A stretch of DNA of 64,000 nt from CBDBZX01 sp965213645 (lineage in GTDB: Bacteria > Deinococcota > Deinococci > Deinococcales > Trueperaceae), in contig CBDBZX010000002.1 in assembly GCA_965213645.1 (NCBI GenBank), forward strand, positions 1,736,001 through 1,800,000, given 5' to 3'. Positions 16,594 to 26,501 of this stretch are shown piece after piece (the stretch's first letter is position 1; the number at the start of each line of letters is the position of its first letter). The position numbers and the translations under genes were made by a program. The notes below the pieces were generated by a model. It saw nothing but the letters and a program-made list of their open reading frames with translations. It did no database searches and had not been told where the DNA came from.

Positions 16594-17190
16594 TTAAAGT
16601 TCGATGCGAAAGCTCAGCCCTTGGTCTACCCCTTCGGTGTAGACGAGCGAAAAGTTATCCACCGTCACCGTCCAGTTAAAGGTCCATCGGTTGAGAAAGC
16701 CCACCACTTCGGGGAGCAACTCGGGCGTGAGGTCGCCGTGCGCGAGGGTGATGTGCGGAAGCCACCTTTCGGGGTGATAGTACGGGTTGGGCTTCGTGGC
16801 GAGGTCGCAGAGGTCGCTGTAGAGCGTGCAGTGGTAGTGAACCAATTTGGGGCTGCGCACCACCGGAATGTAGAGGACGGGTTTGGGTCCGGGGAAGATG
16901 CCGAGGCCAGCGGTGCGGATGTGAAAAGGGTGGGCCTCACGCGCTACCCGGTTTAAGAGGTCTTCGACGCGCTCGTCGTCGAAGTCGTTTGCGCCGTGGT
17001 AGGAGAAGTGCGGAAACGGGGCGCTGTAGATGCTGCGCAGGCCGAACTCGCGCTCCAAAGCCGCCCACACCTCACGCACCTGCTCGTCGTGCTTCGCGTC
17101 GAGCAGCGAGACCACCGCTTCGATGCCCTCGTCACCTCGAGCCCCGCGTGTGTTGAGTTTCGGGCCGTCTAATCCCTGGTCAAGGCTCAT
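16594..17190 (-). CDS. 2H phosphoesterase / 2'-5' RNA ligase-like protein
   Basis: 198 aa with the two HxS/T motifs of the 2H superfamily: PHFSYHG (about residues 60-66) and PHITLAHGD (about 146-154). The family hydrolyses 2',3'-cyclic or 2'-5' phosphodiester bonds in RNA or nucleotides. The fold seems to start near EAVVSLLDAKHDEQV, so the first ~20 residues (MSLDQGLDGPKLN...) are an extension or indicate a later start. No operon partner. Confidence 0.8.
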   Translation of the reverse strand: MSLDQGLDGPKLNTRGARGDEGIEAVVSLLDAKHDEQVREVWAALEREFGLRSIYSAPFPHFSYHGANDFDDERVEDLLNRVAREAHPFHIRTAGLGIFPGPKPVLYIPVVRSPKLVHYHCTLYSDLCDLATKPNPYYHPERWLPHITLAHGDLTPELLPEVVGFLNRWTFNWTVTVDNFSLVYTEGVDQGLSFRIEL

Positions 17191-17352
17191 AAGAGTATCA
17201 GTGTACCAGGCCCATATACCTGAATACTAGGGTGAATGAGAAGTATTTCGCTGCGATGTGAAATGGATTTGGTTATACTTTCTCACTTTTTAGCAAACCA
17301 GCGCGTTCGTACTGGCTTCTAATCAGGAGAAGTGTTCGGCTCTTTCAGTCCT

Positions 17353-17784
17353 TTAGAGCATCTTTCTGTAGACAATCTCCCCTACATTGTCGTCAGCGAT
17401 GTTCTCAATAATACCGTTCGTGTGAAAGCCCATATGCACGTGCCACCTCTGCGGCTCCGGTTCGTCGGTCTGGCTCGAGGACAAGAGCGCTACATAACCA
17501 CGTTCTCTGAGTTCAATTTCCAAAAAGCCTAGAAGCTGTCTCGCAACGCCTCTACTACGGTATTTAGGAGAAACGAATATTAGTTCGAGAAAAGGAACCG
17601 TGCTCCACAAGACGCTAAAGCGAAGGTGTCCGACAATACTCGAGGTAGATTTGGATACCGCAACAACCACTTCCGAAGCGCCGATTTTGTGCCGCCAGTC
17701 CCGCGCTTTAGGCCAGGGGTCAACCTCTTGAAGCAAGGGAATATCATTCTCTTGGGCGTAACGAATGGTGTGGGAAGGCATCAT
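17353..17784 (-). CDS. GNAT family N-acetyltransferase
   Basis: 143-residue acetyltransferase: IRYAQENDIPLLQEVDPWP at the N-terminus, the CoA-binding motif VSPKYRSRGVARQLLGFLE, and the C-terminal WHVHMGFHTNGIIENI. An AAGAGGT ribosome site precedes the first ATG (ATGATG). Substrate unknown; stands alone. Confidence 0.85.
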   Translation of the reverse strand: MMPSHTIRYAQENDIPLLQEVDPWPKARDWRHKIGASEVVVAVSKSTSSIVGHLRFSVLWSTVPFLELIFVSPKYRSRGVARQLLGFLEIELRERGYVALLSSSQTDEPEPQRWHVHMGFHTNGIIENIADDNVGEIVYRKML

Positions 17785-17846
17785 GACCTCTTGAACCAGC
17801 GTTGATTAAAATAATGTGCTCGACGATTAGGTAATCCCACGACAAA

Positions 17847-19937
17847 TTAGTTTTCCTCGCGCTGCACCAACGTCAAAATCGTGTAGAGCGCCACCGCTTC
17901 GCCGTGCTGATTGGTCAGCCGCACGTCCCACGCCACCACGCCCGTCGCATAACGGTCATCCTCACGCTTGTCCTTTTTGATTTTCTGCTTGACGGTGAGT
18001 TGCGCCTGAACGGTGTCACCGATGCCCACGGGCTCAATAAAACGTAAGTTATCCAAGCCATAATTCGCTAAAACCGGCCCTGGTCTCGGGTCAACGAAGA
18101 GTCCCGCCGCCATCGACACCAAAAAGTAGCCGTGCGCCACGCGCTTTTCGAAGAGGGAGTCTTTCGCCGCAAGCTCATCCACATGTGCGTAAAAATAGTC
18201 ACCGCTCACGTTGGCGAAATTGACGATGTCCGCTTCGGTCACGGTGCGGCGGTGCGTGAGGTAGGTTTCGCCAACCGAGAGGGTTTCAAAGCGTTTGCGG
18301 AAAGGATGCACCTCGTCTTGCGTCGTCTGTGCGCCCGCCACGTACTCCTGTGAAATCGCCATGAGCGTCGTCGGGTCAGCTTGGACGGCGGTGCGCTGCA
18401 TGAAGTGTTTGATGGAGCGTGCGCCACCCAACTCTTCACCGCCGCCTGCGCGACCCGGTCCGCCGTGGACGAGATAGGGAAGCGGGGAACCGTGCCCGGT
18501 GGACGAGGTCGCGTTGTCGCGGTTGAGAATCAAGAGTCGTCCGTGATGCGAGGCTGTCCCTAAAACGAGCCGCCGCGCCTCGTCCCTATCGTGTGTGACA
18601 ATAGAGGCGACCAGCGAGCCGCGCCCGCGCTTGGCGAGTGCGCCCGCTTCCTCGAGCGTCTCATAAGGCATGAGCGTGGCAACAGGGCCAAAGGCTTCGA
18701 CCTCATGAGGTTCTCTCGCAGCTAAAGGATCAGCGCAGTAAAGGAGTGTCGGTGGATAGAAGCCGCCTTTCTCAGCGTCGCCGCCCAAAAGCTCGAGCCT
18801 GCCCTCATACACCACCTCACAAGAGGTGCGCAACCTCTCCACACTGCGCCCAACCGCTTCACGTTGCGCCGCGCTCACCAGCGGTCCCATGCGCACCGCT
18901 TCGCGCTCCGGGTCTCCGAGCGTCACCTTACTGAGCCGCGCTCCTAATGCCTCAGTGACCGCTTCGACCTTATCCCTTGGCACGATGACGCGCCGAATCG
19001 CCGTGCATTTCTGCCCCGCTTTGACGGTGATCTCCCTAGCGACCTCTTTGATGAAAAGTCCAAACTCTTCGTCGCCGGGTTCTGCACTTGCACCCAAGAT
19101 ACAGGCGTTTAAGGAGTCAGCCTCGAGCGTAAACGGAATCGCTTTATCTATTACGTTCGGGTGCGCCTTGAGCTTTTTACCCGTCTCAGCCGAGCCCGTA
19201 AAGGTCACGGCGTCCTGCTCAGAGAGGTGCGGCAAGAAGTCCACTATGTCGCCCGCTAAAAGTTGCACCGCGCCTTCGGGTAAGAGGTTGGTTGCGAGCA
19301 TCTCTTGAAACATAACAACCGCTAAGTAAGAGGTCTGCGGCGCAGGTTTGATCACGGCGGGTACGCCCGCGAGAAAGGTGGGGGCGAGTTTCTCGAGCAT
19401 CCCCCAACAGGGAAAGTTGAAAGCGTTGATGTGCACCGCCACGCCCTCTTTCGGCGTCAAGAGGTGTCTCGCTGAGAAGGTACTATCTTTAGAGAGAGGT
19501 AGCGCTGGACCTTCGGTCAAGAAAGTCTCGTTAGGGAATTCGCGGCGGACGAGGCTCGAGTACGCAAAGAGCGTCCCGATGCCCCCTTCGATGTCGATCC
19601 AGCCGTCACGCCGCGTCGTACCCGTCTTAAACGACACCTCATAAAATTTCTCCTTGACGCTCATGAGGTGTTTGGCGAGTTCTTTTAGGGCCACAGCGCG
19701 TTCGTGAAAGGTGTAACGGCGCAAGTTGGGGCCGCCAACCTCTCTGGCGTAGTGCAGTGCACCCGTCACATCGAGGCCATCGGTGGTGAGGTGGGTGACG
19801 GGGTTGCCGTAGACCGCGTCAAGAATGGGCGTACCGTCGCCCGCGCCTGCTTGCCACTCGTTTTCAATGAAACTGGGGAGTTTAGTGGGAATCGCGTTGT
19901 CTATTTTAGAGCTTGAGGTTCCGCTGAGTTGAGCCAT
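17847..19937 (-). CDS. paaZ: PaaZ: bifunctional ring-opening hydratase / aldehyde dehydrogenase
   Basis: In aerobic phenylacetate degradation PaaZ opens oxepin-CoA and oxidises the resulting semialdehyde. 696 aa, full length. The N-terminal aldehyde dehydrogenase (to about residue 535) has TLEADSLNACILG with the Glu and VKAGQKCTAIRRVIVP with the catalytic Cys. The C-terminal MaoC hot-dog domain reads ADIVNFANVSGDYFYAHVDE and RVAHGYFLVSMAAGLF. No other paa genes are in the window. TACCAT five bases before the ATG suggests a leaderless mRNA. Confidence 0.93.
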   Translation of the reverse strand: MAQLSGTSSSKIDNAIPTKLPSFIENEWQAGAGDGTPILDAVYGNPVTHLTTDGLDVTGALHYAREVGGPNLRRYTFHERAVALKELAKHLMSVKEKFYEVSFKTGTTRRDGWIDIEGGIGTLFAYSSLVRREFPNETFLTEGPALPLSKDSTFSARHLLTPKEGVAVHINAFNFPCWGMLEKLAPTFLAGVPAVIKPAPQTSYLAVVMFQEMLATNLLPEGAVQLLAGDIVDFLPHLSEQDAVTFTGSAETGKKLKAHPNVIDKAIPFTLEADSLNACILGASAEPGDEEFGLFIKEVAREITVKAGQKCTAIRRVIVPRDKVEAVTEALGARLSKVTLGDPEREAVRMGPLVSAAQREAVGRSVERLRTSCEVVYEGRLELLGGDAEKGGFYPPTLLYCADPLAAREPHEVEAFGPVATLMPYETLEEAGALAKRGRGSLVASIVTHDRDEARRLVLGTASHHGRLLILNRDNATSSTGHGSPLPYLVHGGPGRAGGGEELGGARSIKHFMQRTAVQADPTTLMAISQEYVAGAQTTQDEVHPFRKRFETLSVGETYLTHRRTVTEADIVNFANVSGDYFYAHVDELAAKDSLFEKRVAHGYFLVSMAAGLFVDPRPGPVLANYGLDNLRFIEPVGIGDTVQAQLTVKQKIKKDKREDDRYATGVVAWDVRLTNQHGEAVALYTILTLVQREEN

Positions 19938-20040
19938 GCTTTATGGTACTCGGGTGAGCCCCCCCTGATGTCTTGCTCGAGATTGAGTGTGAACACTGGC
20001 GAGGTAACTGGGTCCAGTTTCGAAGAAGCCCAACCGCCGA

Positions 20041-20195
20041 TAGCAGGTATCATCTGGTCTGAGACACTCTCCCTGTTCCGTAGGCTTGCGTAGCGAGACG
20101 AAGCAACGTCTAGCACGCACATTCGGTGATGATACCCTTGCCGGAGGCAAAACTTCGTAAGCGGCATTTTGTCTCAGTATGTCGTGGAACCGCTA
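20041..20195 (+). repeat. TAGC palindromic element, copy 3
   Basis: TAGCAGGTATCATCTGGTC at the left, an internal TAGCACGCACATTCGG, the inverted GATGATACCCTTGC, then CATTTTGTCTCAGTATG and the right end GGAACCGCTA. At about 155 bp it is the longest copy. It lies in the 336-bp gap between treY and paaZ, which otherwise holds only the terminator. Confidence 0.72.
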
Positions 20196-20199
20196 CGAA

Positions 20200-20229
20200 C
20201 AAGGGGTTGCAACTCGCTGCAACCCCTTG
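20200..20229. terminator. Hairpin terminator downstream of treZY
   Basis: CAAGGGGTTGCA and its inverted TGCAACCCCTTG around a 6-base loop, 45 bp past the treY stop. There is no long T-run on the treY side, so it may act with another factor or simply protect mRNA ends. Confidence 0.5.
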
Positions 20230-20273
20230 AAAATTCTCTCTGAACTGTGTGGCTCGAGACCACCGCTCCTAAA

Positions 20274-22943
20274 CTATTCCTTCGACAGGCTAACCAGCGC
20301 GGCAAAGGGAAGAGGTAAGTCAGTAGGCGCAAGGTGTTCTCCCAAATTCACTTCCGCACCAGAAAGCGCGTCGCGCCAGCTTTTGCCGCGCATGTCTTCA
20401 GGTATCACGATGCTCACGCCGCTTAAATCCTGATTCGCTCGCCGCGCCGGAAAACGTGGCACAACGGCTAAAAGCGCATCATCTTGGGCTTCGCGCATAT
20501 AAGCTAAGAGGTACTCACAGCCTTCACCTGTCACCTCTAAGTCTCGGTAGTCCCCTCTAAAAAGCGCGTTCTGCTCCCCGCGCAGTTTGAGAAGTTGCGC
20601 CATCAAGTAGAGCTTCGCGTGCGGGTTTTGCGCGTGCAGCCAACCGTTGAGCGTATCCGCGTCGGGGTTTTCTAAGAGAGGGGCCATCTCGTCCAGCAGA
20701 GCGTTCCGCTCCGCATAGTCCACCGGACGGCGGTTGTCGGGGTCTACGAGCGAGAGGTCTAGGAGTTCGGTGCCTTGGTAGAAGTCGGGCACACCGGGCG
20801 TGGTGAGTTTGAGGATGAGTTGCGATAGGCCGTTGGTGAAGCCGTCTTTGGCGAGGTCTTGAGCAAGAGGTTCGACGATGCCCGCGACCTCTTCGTCCGT
20901 GGTCATCTCCCGCACGAAGGTCTTTAGCTCCTCCTCGTATTCCGTATTCGGGTTGAGCCACGAGGAGTTCACCTTGGCTTCGCGCACGGCTTTTTCCACG
21001 TAAGCCTCGAGGCGCTCCGCGAGCGAGTCCGGCTCCTCGCCAACCCAAAGCGCTACGAGCAGTTGATAGAACAAGTAGGCGTCGTTTCTTGTGACCGAGT
21101 GTTGAAAGGGCGTGCGCTCCGTGCGCTTTTGCCTCAGCGCCTGAGCCCGCTCGTTCAGGGCGCTCAGCACCTCTTCCCAAGCGTCCGTGTGCTCCGCCAA
21201 GGCGATGAGCCGCATCCGCGTGTCCTCGCCGCGCTTGTGGTCGTGGGTGGCCGTCGCCAAGAGGTTCTCGGGATAGCGGTAGGCGCGGAAGCGGGCGCGG
21301 GAATGAAACCCATGCGCGTCCGTCCCGAAGTGCTCGGGCTCGCCGCCGACCTCGTTCAGAGCTACAAGAGGGATGTAGCGGTAAAAGGTCGTGTCTTCGA
21401 TGCCTTTGGCGGTCACGGGCGCAGTGTACTGCTGGAAGCGCCCGATAAAAGCGTCCTGAGCGCCGCGCAGGTCCTCTTTTACATCGCCGATGAGACTGCG
21501 CTCGATAAAGTCGTAGACGGACAGCTCGGCGGCCAGGTTACGCCGCTTGGCCGTCTGAACCGCCTCGCGCACGATCTCTTTGGCCTCGTCCCTGTCGAAA
21601 GGCAAGTAGGTGCGGTAGCGCGGGAAGGCGGCGATGGTCTCGGCCAAGGCTTCTTGCAGCGAGTCCAGCGTGAAGTCGCGGGTGTGATAGTCCGCCTCGG
21701 AGAGTTCGTTGAGTTCGCCTGCCAAGCGCGTCAACTCGCCCGTCAAGCTCGTCTCCATCACGAGGCGTTTGGCGTCATGAGCCTCATCTTCGAAGGGCGT
21801 GATCTCGCCCAAAAAGCGTCGATAGGCCCGCATAACGGCCCGCTCGTTCTCGCGGTATAAGAGGACGCCCATCGCGTCGTTCATAAATTCGTAGCCCGAG
21901 GTTCCCTCCACGGGCCACTCGTCGGGCAAGACCTCGCCGTGCGCCAGAATTTTCTCGACCCAGACCTTGCGAGAGCCCAGCGCTTTGAGCTGCTCCAGAT
22001 AGCCGTGCGGGTCGAAAAGCCCGTCCACGTGGTCGATTCTGACGCCGTCCACGTTCTCCTTGACCAGCAGCTCGCCCAGCGTCCGGTGCGCCTCCCAGAA
22101 GATTTCGGGGGTCTCCATACGCAGGCCGACCAACTCGTTGATGTCGAAAAAGCGGCGATAGTTGATTTCACTTCCAGCGGTCTGCCAGTACGAGAGGCGG
22201 AAGAACTGGCCTTCCAAGAGGGCGTGCATGTCATGGGGCCCCAACCTCGGCAACTTCTCTTCCAAGTCGATGCGCTCAGCTAGCGCGAGGAGGCGCGTGC
22301 GTAACCCTTCGGCCTTGTCGCGCTGGCTCGGCTCCAAGGAGGCGTAGTCGTCGGACAAGTCCTTGAGGTCGAAGTAGCTTTCGGTGCGCTCTAAGCCCGG
22401 CAGCATCCCTTCTAAAATCTGTGCGTATGAACCCGGATAGAGCGCGAAGAGGTTGTCGTAGTACGCCACGTAGAAGCGCCCGTCGGCGTAGGCGAGGCTG
22501 AGTTCGTCGCTATCTAAAATATCTCCATAAGGGCCACCCAAGAAGGGGAGCAAGACCTTGTTTTGCAGCTCCGGCTTCGTGGGCGTCCAGTCGATGTCGA
22601 AGAAGTCGGCGTGGGCGGAGTTCGGGCCGTAGGCTAAGACGTCTTGCCAGTAGGCGTTGCGCGACCCGACGCCTGCGTGGTTCGGCACGTAGTCGAGGAT
22701 GAAGGAGAGGTTGTGCTCGTGCGCCGCTTCGCGCAAGCGCTCGAAGCCCTCCTCGCCGCCGAACGCCTCCCGAATCTGGTTGTGGTTGATGACGTCGTAG
22801 CCGTGCGTGCTGCCCGCCCGCGCCTCGGTGATGGGCGAGAGGTAGAGGTGCGTCACGCCGAGCTTCTGGAAGTACGGCAGCAGCGCGTGAACGTCCTCAA
22901 ACGTGAAGTCCGGGGTGAGCTGTAAGCGGTAGGAAGCGTTCAC
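20274..22943 (-). CDS. treY: Maltooligosyl trehalose synthase TreY
   Basis: GH13 enzyme that converts the terminal alpha-1,4 linkage of maltodextrins to alpha,alpha-1,1, giving maltooligosyl trehalose. 889 aa; starts NASYRLQLTPDFTFEDVHAL, with LSPITEARAGSTHGYDV, FILDYVPNHAG, the nucleophile region DGVRIDHVDGLFDP, and the acid region KVWVEKILAHGE. The start codon overlaps the treZ stop (ATGA), so the two are coupled. Trehalose made this way protects against desiccation, salt and heat. Confidence 0.95.
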   Translation of the reverse strand: MNASYRLQLTPDFTFEDVHALLPYFQKLGVTHLYLSPITEARAGSTHGYDVINHNQIREAFGGEEGFERLREAAHEHNLSFILDYVPNHAGVGSRNAYWQDVLAYGPNSAHADFFDIDWTPTKPELQNKVLLPFLGGPYGDILDSDELSLAYADGRFYVAYYDNLFALYPGSYAQILEGMLPGLERTESYFDLKDLSDDYASLEPSQRDKAEGLRTRLLALAERIDLEEKLPRLGPHDMHALLEGQFFRLSYWQTAGSEINYRRFFDINELVGLRMETPEIFWEAHRTLGELLVKENVDGVRIDHVDGLFDPHGYLEQLKALGSRKVWVEKILAHGEVLPDEWPVEGTSGYEFMNDAMGVLLYRENERAVMRAYRRFLGEITPFEDEAHDAKRLVMETSLTGELTRLAGELNELSEADYHTRDFTLDSLQEALAETIAAFPRYRTYLPFDRDEAKEIVREAVQTAKRRNLAAELSVYDFIERSLIGDVKEDLRGAQDAFIGRFQQYTAPVTAKGIEDTTFYRYIPLVALNEVGGEPEHFGTDAHGFHSRARFRAYRYPENLLATATHDHKRGEDTRMRLIALAEHTDAWEEVLSALNERAQALRQKRTERTPFQHSVTRNDAYLFYQLLVALWVGEEPDSLAERLEAYVEKAVREAKVNSSWLNPNTEYEEELKTFVREMTTDEEVAGIVEPLAQDLAKDGFTNGLSQLILKLTTPGVPDFYQGTELLDLSLVDPDNRRPVDYAERNALLDEMAPLLENPDADTLNGWLHAQNPHAKLYLMAQLLKLRGEQNALFRGDYRDLEVTGEGCEYLLAYMREAQDDALLAVVPRFPARRANQDLSGVSIVIPEDMRGKSWRDALSGAEVNLGEHLAPTDLPLPFAALVSLSKE

Positions 22944-24757
22944 GCGCTCACCTTGCTGGTTTTAAGTAACACTGCGCCGGAGACGCTAAAGCGGACCTCT
23001 TGCTCGGTGACTTCGGGTGGATTCGGCTCCGCCGCGTAGTCCTCGCTCTGCCAGAGGGGTTGGGCGTCTTTGGGAAGCGGCAAGGTGACGTTGTCGCGCA
23101 AGGCGACGGCGAGGACGTGGTCATTACGCCTGACGACGAGGCCGCCTTCACTGACGTACTCGCTCCTAATCTCGCCTTCGAAATCCGGGCGCATGGTGAG
23201 GAGCTCTTGATACATTTTGTGCATGTTGGCGTGCTCGGGCCTTTCCAATTCATCCCAATTGAGCTTGCTCCGCGTAAACGTCTCTTCGTCTTGCGGGTCG
23301 GGCACATCCCCGCTGAAGCCAGGAAAGTCCTTAAACTCCTCCTTGCGCCCTTCGCTGACGAGCTTGCCCAAGCCCTCGTTGTGATCGGTGAAATACTGAA
23401 AGGGTGTGCTCGTCGCCCACTCTTGGCCCATAAAAATTAGTGGGAGCTGAGGCGCGAAGAGTAGCAGCGCACTCGCTGCCCGGAACGCAGCGGGGGAAAC
23501 CTCATCGCTCAAGCGGTTGCCCTGCGGACGGTTGCCGATCTGATCGTGGTTCTGAATCGTTAGGGTAAAGTTTTCTGGTACTAAGCCTTCGGTGGTCGTC
23601 CCTCTCGCTGCGCCTTCGTTCTCCGAATGTTGTCCGGTGTAATACCAGCCCTGCGCCAAGGTATCGGCCATCTCCTGCGTCGTACCTTCAAAGTCGCTGA
23701 AATACCCGTAGCGGTCACCCGCTAAGTTCACCCGGACGATGTGGTGAAAGTCGTCGGCCCAGACGCCGTCTAAGCCGTAACCGCCCTCGTCTCTCGGCTC
23801 GACTAGCGTGCGGTAGTTGCGCGGGTCTTCGGCGATCAAAAAGCGCCGCCAACCCGGAACGCTTTCACACGCTTCGGTCAGTTCGGCTAAAAAGTGCTTA
23901 GGTGAATCGTCGATGATAGCGAAGACCGCGTCCAAGCGGAAGCCGTCGAAGTGGTATTCGCTGAGCCAGTGCAGCGCGTTCTCCAAAAAGAACTGCCGCA
24001 CGTGTTCTGCACCCTCATCGTCCATATTGATGGCTTGACCCCAGGGCGTGTGATGCTTGTCGGTGAACATGTGCGGATTGATGCCCACAACATACGCGCC
24101 GTCCGGTCCGAAGTGGTTGTAGACAACGTCTAAGTAGACCGCTAAACCTATCTTATGTGCTTCGTCAACAAACTCGCGCAGTTCGTCGGGCGTGCCGTAG
24201 GCGTGCGCGGGCGCGTACTGCGCGGCGGGGTCGTAGCCCCAGTTGCGTTCGCCGGGGAAGTCCGAGACGGGCAGAAGTTCGACGGCGGTAATGCCCAAAT
24301 CTTTGAGGTAAGGGAGCTTTTCTTGGGCGGCTTTATACGTTCCCTCTTGCGTGAACGTGCCAATGTGAAGCTCGTAAAAAACTAAATCCTTGTGCGGGAC
24401 GCCCTGCCAGCCGTCGTCGCTCCAGCTAAAAGAATTCGGGTCTACCACCTGTGAAGGACCGTGGACACCTTCGGGTTGAAAACGAGACGCGGGGTCGGGA
24501 AAGAGATTTTCTCCATCAAAGCGGTAGCGGTAGCGCGTACCTGCGCCGATATTTTCCACCAATACTTCGAAGAGGTCACCCTCTTTGCTCATCGAGTAGG
24601 ATCTGCCCTCTTCTGGGCCTTCTAAAACGACGTCTACCTTTTCGGAGGGCGGGGATACCACGCGAAAGCGCACGCCGTTTTCCTCTACGGTTGCGCCGAG
24701 CCAAGGATAGTTCGTGCTGCGCACTGTTGCGCCTTTGGTTTCTAGTTGCTGAGTCAT
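22940..24757 (-). CDS. treZ: Maltooligosyl trehalose trehalohydrolase TreZ
   Basis: GH13 enzyme that releases trehalose from the TreY product. 605 aa: an N-terminal E-set domain (WLGATVEENGVRFRVVSPPS), then the barrel with LDVVYNHFGPDG, the nucleophile motif DGFRLDAVFAI, the acid LIAEDPRN, and LTIQNHDQIGNRPQG. Good AGGAG before the ATG. Glycogen is the presumed source of maltodextrin; no TreX is nearby. The 221-bp gap upstream should contain the promoter, but I see no clear boxes. Confidence 0.95.
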   Translation of the reverse strand: MTQQLETKGATVRSTNYPWLGATVEENGVRFRVVSPPSEKVDVVLEGPEEGRSYSMSKEGDLFEVLVENIGAGTRYRYRFDGENLFPDPASRFQPEGVHGPSQVVDPNSFSWSDDGWQGVPHKDLVFYELHIGTFTQEGTYKAAQEKLPYLKDLGITAVELLPVSDFPGERNWGYDPAAQYAPAHAYGTPDELREFVDEAHKIGLAVYLDVVYNHFGPDGAYVVGINPHMFTDKHHTPWGQAINMDDEGAEHVRQFFLENALHWLSEYHFDGFRLDAVFAIIDDSPKHFLAELTEACESVPGWRRFLIAEDPRNYRTLVEPRDEGGYGLDGVWADDFHHIVRVNLAGDRYGYFSDFEGTTQEMADTLAQGWYYTGQHSENEGAARGTTTEGLVPENFTLTIQNHDQIGNRPQGNRLSDEVSPAAFRAASALLLFAPQLPLIFMGQEWATSTPFQYFTDHNEGLGKLVSEGRKEEFKDFPGFSGDVPDPQDEETFTRSKLNWDELERPEHANMHKMYQELLTMRPDFEGEIRSEYVSEGGLVVRRNDHVLAVALRDNVTLPLPKDAQPLWQSEDYAAEPNPPEVTEQEVRFSVSGAVLLKTSKVSA

Positions 24758-24978
24758 AAAACTCCTATCTACTTATTCAAAATTTCCGCTTTTAGTAAGG
24801 TCGTGTTGCGATTAGGCAGCATGAAAGCGCTACCCCTCTAGCCTTATAAATACCAAATGCTCAACAGCGAAACTGTTTGGTAGGGTGAAGTGCGCTCGAG
24901 ACTGCGTCGAGTTGAGGCTGGATTGCAACTGTATTGCTAAGAAGTAGGTTAGGTTGCGGCGTTATCTGATTCTGGACG

Positions 24979-25617
24979 CTAGACCTTTTGCCACAGTTGA
25001 CTGTAGAGCATCCCTAAACGCCTACGGTGAGTTTGCACGGGTTTAAGGCCGTTTTTCAAGAGGTAGGCCGCAGGATTGACGAGTGTACGCGCCGCCATAT
25101 CGGTCTGCCAAGCGAAAAAGCTGTAGAGCACGCGCAGCCAGAAGAGGCTGTGAAGACGCCTTAGAGGTTCTTGGGAAATTCTGAAATCAGCCACATACCA
25201 GGTGCCACCGGGCTCGAGACTCCCTGCCAACCTAGCAACAAGGTTTTCCAACTGCGCCTCTGTAAAGACATCTAAGAAAAAGAGCGTGACGATGAGGTCG
25301 TAGCGGTGCGCGGGATAAGGCCAGGTCAGGGCGTCTTGGTGGTAGAAATTCACCCTTGCCTCAGCGCCTAGTGTCGCGATTCTCTTTTTCGCAAGGTTTA
25401 ACATCCCCAAGCTTTTGTCCGCGCAGTCAACCTCACAGTGCGGATTGACCTGTAAAAGCTGCGCCAAAAATCTTCCGTCTCCTTCACCCAAGATGAGCAC
25501 GCGGCGTGCATCTTTAAGTTCGGGTAAAAAAGCGTTGCGGGTACGCGCTAGGTCGGAGCCGAAGGCGAGGTGCTCGAGGAGCCCATAAACCTTGGCTAAA
25601 CGGTCAAAGCTCTTCAT
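24979..25617 (-). CDS. Class I SAM-dependent methyltransferase
   Basis: 212 aa. SAM-binding motif I is RVLILGEGDGRFLAQLL, motif II ends in CEVDCADKSLGMLNLAKKR, and the later motif reads RYDLIVTLFFLDVFTEAQL. Residues 150-200 are hydrophobic (PLRRLHSLFWLRVLYSFFAW), suggesting membrane association or a lipid substrate. It is 14 bp behind the UbiA-like gene, so the two likely act on the same lipid or quinone-type molecule. Confidence 0.8.
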   Translation of the reverse strand: MKSFDRLAKVYGLLEHLAFGSDLARTRNAFLPELKDARRVLILGEGDGRFLAQLLQVNPHCEVDCADKSLGMLNLAKKRIATLGAEARVNFYHQDALTWPYPAHRYDLIVTLFFLDVFTEAQLENLVARLAGSLEPGGTWYVADFRISQEPLRRLHSLFWLRVLYSFFAWQTDMAARTLVNPAAYLLKNGLKPVQTHRRRLGMLYSQLWQKV

Positions 25618-25631
25618 CTGCGCATAGAACT

Positions 25632-26501
25632 TTAACGGAGCCCCGCCAGCCAGAAAACCAAGAGGATAGGCGCGGGCGTGAGCAAGGCGGCGTCGCCTAA
25701 GACGCGCAGGGCAGCGGGGGTGAGAGGTGAGCGCTCGAGTTCAAAAAGCGTCAATGCACTCCCAGCGATGGCGGCGTAGAGTGGCGTGGCGCTCGGTAAC
25801 ACTGGGATGAAGAGCGCAGCTCCACACCCCAAGCCGACCGCAATGTGAGGGAGCCGCGCTCCTACTTGCGCGTAGCGCAGCAAAGACACCGCCAAGTTTG
25901 GCGCGTCCACCTGGGCCTCCCAACGGCTGATAAAGGCGCAGTTGAGGGCGCACAGGAGCGTGAAGAGCGCGAGCGGCGGCAACGACCGCCAGACCCAAAA
26001 GGCAGCGAGGTTAGGCGCAACGAAGAGCGCCACGCCCGCGCCAAAGAGGAGTGCGACTTGAACCTCTTTGGGAATCACCAGTTTAGCTGAGGGTAAGAGG
26101 TGCAAGCGAGCCAGGTAGCCGAGGGTCGCGCTGAGGAGAAGCAATCCCCCTAAAAGTTCCGGCATACGCAAAAAGAGGAGTGCCACGAGTAGGCTTACAA
26201 CTAACACCACGAGCCACACACCAACAACCTCTTTGCGGTACACGATGTAAAAGCGGTGACGGCGCGTCTGCGCCTCGTGCGGGCGCTTATGCCAGCCGTC
26301 GAAAAGGCGGTCTGCGCTGTAGACGAGCCAAACGGGGGCCGCCAACAAGAGTAGGTGTTGCCAGGCGAGAGAAACCTCAAAGGTCTGAGCGAAGAGCGCT
26401 TGCCACAGCACCGCGATAAGCGGGGCGTCCAAAGAGAGCACGGTCGGCCACTCCCAGAGCTTCGTCCGCACGATGTAGGGAGCCTGGACGCCTCTATCCA
26501 C
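25632..26501 (-). CDS. UbiA-like multi-pass membrane protein
   Basis: 289 aa with about eight or nine transmembrane helices. VYSADRLFDGWHKRP resembles the first Asp-rich motif of UbiA prenyltransferases, and RVLGDAALLTPAP sits where the second would be, but both are degenerate. Proteins of this kind form a diverged UbiA-related group. GTG start; upstream TATAAC six bases away could allow a leaderless start. Paired with a methyltransferase. A true prenyltransferase activity is only a guess. Confidence 0.65.
   Translation of the reverse strand: MDRGVQAPYIVRTKLWEWPTVLSLDAPLIAVLWQALFAQTFEVSLAWQHLLLLAAPVWLVYSADRLFDGWHKRPHEAQTRRHRFYIVYRKEVVGVWLVVLVVSLLVALLFLRMPELLGGLLLLSATLGYLARLHLLPSAKLVIPKEVQVALLFGAGVALFVAPNLAAFWVWRSLPPLALFTLLCALNCAFISRWEAQVDAPNLAVSLLRYAQVGARLPHIAVGLGCGAALFIPVLPSATPLYAAIAGSALTLFELERSPLTPAALRVLGDAALLTPAPILLVFWLAGLR

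Noticed and set aside
20557..21180. Long open frames antisense to or out of frame with treY, treZ and the subtilisin gene
   Set aside because: Shadow frames of GC-rich genes with Arg/Ala/Gly-rich composition and no domain signal.
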